From JANRKT01 sp033763355 (GTDB lineage: Bacteria > Bacteroidota > Bacteroidia > Chitinophagales > Chitinophagaceae): a DNA stretch of 8,221 nt. Positions within the stretch are counted from its first letter, which is position 1; every line of letters begins with the position of its first letter. The translations under genes were made by a program, and so were the position numbers. The DNA lies in contig JANRKT010000036.1 in assembly GCA_033763355.1 (NCBI GenBank), positions 1 to 8,221 of the forward strand. Direction: 5' to 3'. The notes beneath the pieces were generated by a model. The model saw only the letters and a list, made by a program, of their open reading frames with translations, searched no databases and was not told the DNA's origin. Below, piece after piece: positions 5,675-8,221 of this stretch.

Positions 5675-6367
5675 ATGCGGAAATTGTTTTTATTGCTTAT
5701 GCTTACGGGATTAATGAAATATGGAAAAGCGCAACAAAACCCGGCTATTGTCTGGGGTACGCTGCAATTGCCTCTCCATCTTTCGCCCAAATGGCAGCTA
5801 CCCGTTGATTTCAGCTACAGGACAATCGGCATCTCCGCTTCCGCACTTCAATACACTTTCAGAACGGGCGCCAGGAGAATCATAAACGATAAATGGAATG
5901 TAGCTTCAGGCATTGCCTTCTTTTTTACGAGAACATCATTTAAAAAAGAAAACCACGAGTTTGGAAGGGAGTTCCGCCTGTGGCAGGAAGCAGTGCTCGA
6001 TAACCGGATTACAAATAATCTTGTTTTGCAAAACCGTTTCAGGACAGAAGAAAGGTTTTTCTCCGCCACAACCATTCGCCCTGCATTTACAGCGTTACGA
6101 TTGCGCTACCGCCTGGCGGCAATTCAAACAATTAACGAAAAATGGGCTGTACAGCTCGCTGATGAATACATGCACCAGCTGGCTGAAGAAAGATTTTCCT
6201 TTCAGCAAAACCGGGTTAATGTCTCATTTGCATATCTTTTCAGCAGCCTGTCCCGCATACAGGCCGGCTACATCTGGTCAAAGCTGCCGGCCTCTTCACA
6301 GCATTTCATCACACTTACATATCAAAAAATTATCCGGCTTTATGGAAACAGCGGCAACACAAAATAA
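5675..6367 (+). CDS. DUF2490 family outer-membrane beta-barrel protein
   Basis: This 230-residue protein has a short signal peptide (MRKLFLLLMLTGLM) and a likely cleavage site after GKA (residue 19, before QQNP). It continues as alternating amphipathic strands with many aromatic and arginine residues, typical of a small outer-membrane barrel. The stretches EFRLWQEAVLDNRITNN (99-115) and LVLQNRFRTEERF (117-129) match the DUF2490 pattern of Bacteroidota, in which a W-Q pair is followed by an R-x-R-x-E-x-R-F segment. The C-terminal part ends with aromatic-rich strands. No function is known for the family. It is the first gene after the operator-controlled promoter and overlaps the siroheme synthase-permease gene by 26 bp, so the two are almost certainly translated from one mRNA. 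This makes a role in outer-membrane passage of a sulfur compound or metal conceivable, but that is inference. Confidence 0.75.
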   Translation: MRKLFLLLMLTGLMKYGKAQQNPAIVWGTLQLPLHLSPKWQLPVDFSYRTIGISASALQYTFRTGARRIINDKWNVASGIAFFFTRTSFKKENHEFGREFRLWQEAVLDNRITNNLVLQNRFRTEERFFSATTIRPAFTALRLRYRLAAIQTINEKWAVQLADEYMHQLAEERFSFQQNRVNVSFAYLFSSLSRIQAGYIWSKLPASSQHFITLTYQKIIRLYGNSGNTK

Positions 6368-7826
6368 AAACCAGTTGTATCCCGTTTTCCTTAAACTGGA
6401 TTGCCTGCAAACCCTGCTGGTAGGCGGGGGCAATGTGGGGCTTGAAAAATTACATTCACTGCTTTCCAATTCACCAGAAGCAAAAATTACCATTGTAGCG
6501 CCTGAAATAAAAGATGAAGTAAGAAGGCTGGTATGGAAACACCAGTCCTGCAGCATCATTCAGCGCAGGTATGAAGAAACCGACCTTGAAGACAAAGACC
6601 TTGTTATTCTTGCAACAGATGACCCGGCATTGCATGAAACAATCAAACAACAGGCAAATGAAAAGGGCATACTTGTTAATGTAGCTGATACGCCTGACCT
6701 CTGCGATTTTTACCTCAGTTCAATTGTACAGAAAGGCAACCTTAAAATCGCCATCTCCACCAATGGCAAATCGCCAACAGCGGCAAAAAGAATAAAAGAA
6801 GTATTAAATGAGGCCTTACCCGGCGAACTGGATGACGTGATTGAAAACCTGCATAAAGTAAGAAATAAACTGAACGGCAATTTTGAATACAAAGTAAAAA
6901 AGCTGAATGCCATTACCAGGGTATTAGTTGAAAAAGAAACCGTAGAAAAGGAAAAACGCTGGAGAAAAATTGCCACTTATTCACTGCTTGCTTTTGCACT
7001 GATGCTGATCGGCCATTTTATTTTCTCGTATCTGCCTTTTCAGGAAATTGCGGATGATACGGTAGCATGGTACCAGACCCTTGACAAGAACTTTCATGTG
7101 ATGCTGCTGGCAGGTTTTCTTGCGCAAATGGTTGATGGCGCATTGGGAATGGGATATGGCGTTACCAGCGCTACCATATTATTATCTGCCGGTGTAAACC
7201 CTGCTGCAATAAGCGGAAGCATCCATACAGCAGAAATGTTTGCAAGCGGTGCATCAGGTTACAGTCATTACAGGTTCGGCAACGTAAATAAAAAATTATT
7301 CAAAGCCCTTCTCATACCCGGTGTAATCGGAGCTGTTCTCGGCGCAGTTTTATTAACACAGCTTGGGCAAAAACACATTGATTACATCAGGCCTGTAATG
7401 GCTGCTTATACCATGTTCCTTGGCGCAAGAATTTTATTGAATGCTTTCAGGAAACCGCAGCCGCAGAAAAAATTCAAGAGACATGGCATACTCGCCGGTG
7501 TTGGCGGCTTCCTTGATTCATTTGGCGGAGGAGGATGGGGTCCGATTGTAACAACCACTCTCATTACCAAAGGAAGAAGCCCCAAATATGTAATAGGCTC
7601 TGTAAGCCTTACTGAATTTTTTGTAACACTGGCCAGCGCATTCACCTTCTTCACCCTGCTTGGAGTAAGCCATTGGCAAACCATTCTTGCACTGGTAATA
7701 GGCGGCCTTATAGCAGCTCCCCTTGCTGCAAAACTTGCAGGAAAACTGCCACGCAAAACATCATTTATATTACTGGGCCTGCTGGTTATTTTCTGGAGTA
7801 TCAGGATACTGATAAAAATTTTATAA
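6342..7826 (+). CDS. Fusion: precorrin-2 dehydrogenase/sirohydrochlorin ferrochelatase (Met8/CysG-N) with TauE/SafE (TSUP) permease
   Basis: This 494-residue protein joins a soluble cofactor enzyme to a membrane permease. Residues 12 to about 205 match the Met8/CysG N-terminal half: the NAD-binding LLVGGGNVGLEKLHSLL (25-41), ILATDDPALHETI (89-101), VNVADTPDLCDFYLSSIV (112-129) with Asp116 at the place of the CysG catalytic Asp104, and IAISTNGKSPTAAKRIKE (136-153). This part oxidises precorrin-2 with NAD and inserts iron to make siroheme. A charged linker (195-209) leads to about eight membrane segments (about 210-492). These include the TauE/SafE signatures AGFLAQMVDGALGMGYG (257-273) and LAGVGGFLDSFGGGGWGP (384-401), a family that exports sulfite and related anions. 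The uroporphyrinogen-III methyltransferase half of CysG is absent. The ATG at 6342 gives the canonical N-terminus and overlaps the DUF2490 gene by 26 bp. The joined domains imply coupling of siroheme supply to sulfite or sulfate handling. Confidence 0.9.
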   Translation: METAATQNKNQLYPVFLKLDCLQTLLVGGGNVGLEKLHSLLSNSPEAKITIVAPEIKDEVRRLVWKHQSCSIIQRRYEETDLEDKDLVILATDDPALHETIKQQANEKGILVNVADTPDLCDFYLSSIVQKGNLKIAISTNGKSPTAAKRIKEVLNEALPGELDDVIENLHKVRNKLNGNFEYKVKKLNAITRVLVEKETVEKEKRWRKIATYSLLAFALMLIGHFIFSYLPFQEIADDTVAWYQTLDKNFHVMLLAGFLAQMVDGALGMGYGVTSATILLSAGVNPAAISGSIHTAEMFASGASGYSHYRFGNVNKKLFKALLIPGVIGAVLGAVLLTQLGQKHIDYIRPVMAAYTMFLGARILLNAFRKPQPQKKFKRHGILAGVGGFLDSFGGGGWGPIVTTTLITKGRSPKYVIGSVSLTEFFVTLASAFTFFTLLGVSHWQTILALVIGGLIAAPLAAKLAGKLPRKTSFILLGLLVIFWSIRILIKIL

Positions 7827-7994
7827 AAGCAACCGCCTTTATATCCGGTTTAATCATTCCTTTTACTATCCTGTCAGCATCTCAATCCGGCATCTCTGAA
7901 AGCTGCGGAATGGTGTCTCTGAATTCCATATCATACAAACGGGGGCATAGAAAATAAGAGTCAGAAAAACTTCACCCGGTTAAAATACACAGGC

Positions 7995-8221
7995 ATGAAA
8001 AAACATAATTGTATTCCTTTTACAAAATATCTCTGTAGAGCAATCCTAATGATAAGTATCTTTTCTGCAGGTTTGAAAACCTTTGCCCAGCAAAAAGATG
8101 AACCATTTACCATTGAAAATTATTACAAAGTAAAATGGGGGTTTGCTGACGAATTCATCCACCTGTGGAAAGTGAACCATTACCCCTTGCTGAAAAAGGC
8201 TATGGAAAAAGGCGATATCAT
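7995..8221 (+). CDS. Secreted protein of unknown function (5' part only)
   Basis: An open frame runs from the ATG at 7995 off the end of the window, giving 75 complete codons. A basic start (MKKHN) and a hydrophobic stretch (about residues 16-30, AILMISIFSAGLKTFA) end in a likely cleavage site at TFA-QQK, so the product is exported to the periplasm or surface. The mature part begins with FTIENYYKVKWGFADEFIHL, followed by WKVNHYPLLKKAMEKG. It has the aromatic, helix-strand character of small Bacteroidota secreted proteins whose function I do not know. It follows the permease gene after a 168-bp gap with no recognisable promoter or terminator, so whether it belongs to the siroheme operon is open. 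Confidence 0.65.
   Translation, partial: MKKHNCIPFTKYLCRAILMISIFSAGLKTFAQQKDEPFTIENYYKVKWGFADEFIHLWKVNHYPLLKKAMEKGDI

Noticed and set aside
5913..6341. Upstream in-frame extension of the siroheme synthase-permease fusion
   Set aside because: It lies over the DUF2490 coding region in another frame and shows no domain character; the Met8-like domain begins just after the ATG at 6342.
7831..7850. AACCG/CGGTT hairpin as a terminator after the permease gene
   Set aside because: Only 5 bp with a 10-nt loop and no T-run following; not enough to call a terminator.
7673..7957. Open frame overlapping the permease end and the following gap
   Set aside because: Its first half is out of frame with the TSUP domain and its second half has no recognisable features; low-complexity reading of non-coding sequence is more likely.

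Overview
The window looks like chromosomal DNA from a Bacteroidota bacterium, probably near Chitinophagaceae. The evidence is the style of the proteins (DUF2490 barrel, SelW-like Rdx protein, siroheme synthase fused to a TauE/SafE permease), moderate G+C, starts without clear Shine-Dalgarno sequences, and two perfect Bacteroidota-type -7 boxes (TATTTTTG, fitting TAnnTTTG). The genus assignment is inference.

Layout. (1) Positions 1-699, minus strand: a cut-off mobA (molybdenum cofactor guanylyltransferase) preceded by a small SelT/SelW/SelH-family thioredoxin-fold protein, probably co-transcribed. (2) 795-1625, plus strand: a MOSC-domain protein of the YcbX/mARC type, divergent from the selW-like gene across a 95-bp gap in which I could not identify a convincing promoter. 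(3) 1626-1862: a 237-bp regulatory region with a possible terminator, an AT-rich inverted repeat, a TCTACC-type operator, a -7 box and a leader that can fold into a nested hairpin. (4) 1863-5613, plus strand: a tight heme-precursor operon of 5-aminolevulinate synthase, a HemC-HemD fusion, and HemB. Together these carry glycine + succinyl-CoA to uroporphyrinogen III. hemB carries a 28-bp perfect palindrome inside its reading frame. (5) 5616-5656: a second, perfect copy of the same operator with a complete Bacteroidota promoter, starting 2 bp after the hemB stop. (6) 5675-7826, plus strand: a DUF2490 outer-membrane barrel gene overlapping a gene for a precorrin-2 dehydrogenase/sirohydrochlorin ferrochelatase fused to a TauE/SafE (TSUP) membrane permease. 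(7) 7827-7994: 168 bp with no gene, promoter or terminator that I can support. (8) 7995 to the end: the start of a secreted protein of unknown function.

How it fits together. The two operons share an operator (GTCTACC-N5-GGTAGAC), and their products line up as one route. ALA synthase, HemB, HemC and HemD make uroporphyrinogen III. A SAM-dependent methyltransferase, not in this window, makes precorrin-2. The Met8/CysG-N-like domain of the fusion then makes siroheme, the cofactor of sulfite and nitrite reductases. The fused permease belongs to a family that moves sulfite and related anions. My best reading is a locus dedicated to siroheme supply and sulfite handling under one sulfur- or nitrogen-responsive regulator, with an ALA synthase (C4 pathway) where Bacteroidota normally use the glutamyl-tRNA (C5) route. 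The regulon and its signal are inference. The gene identities are well supported by motifs.
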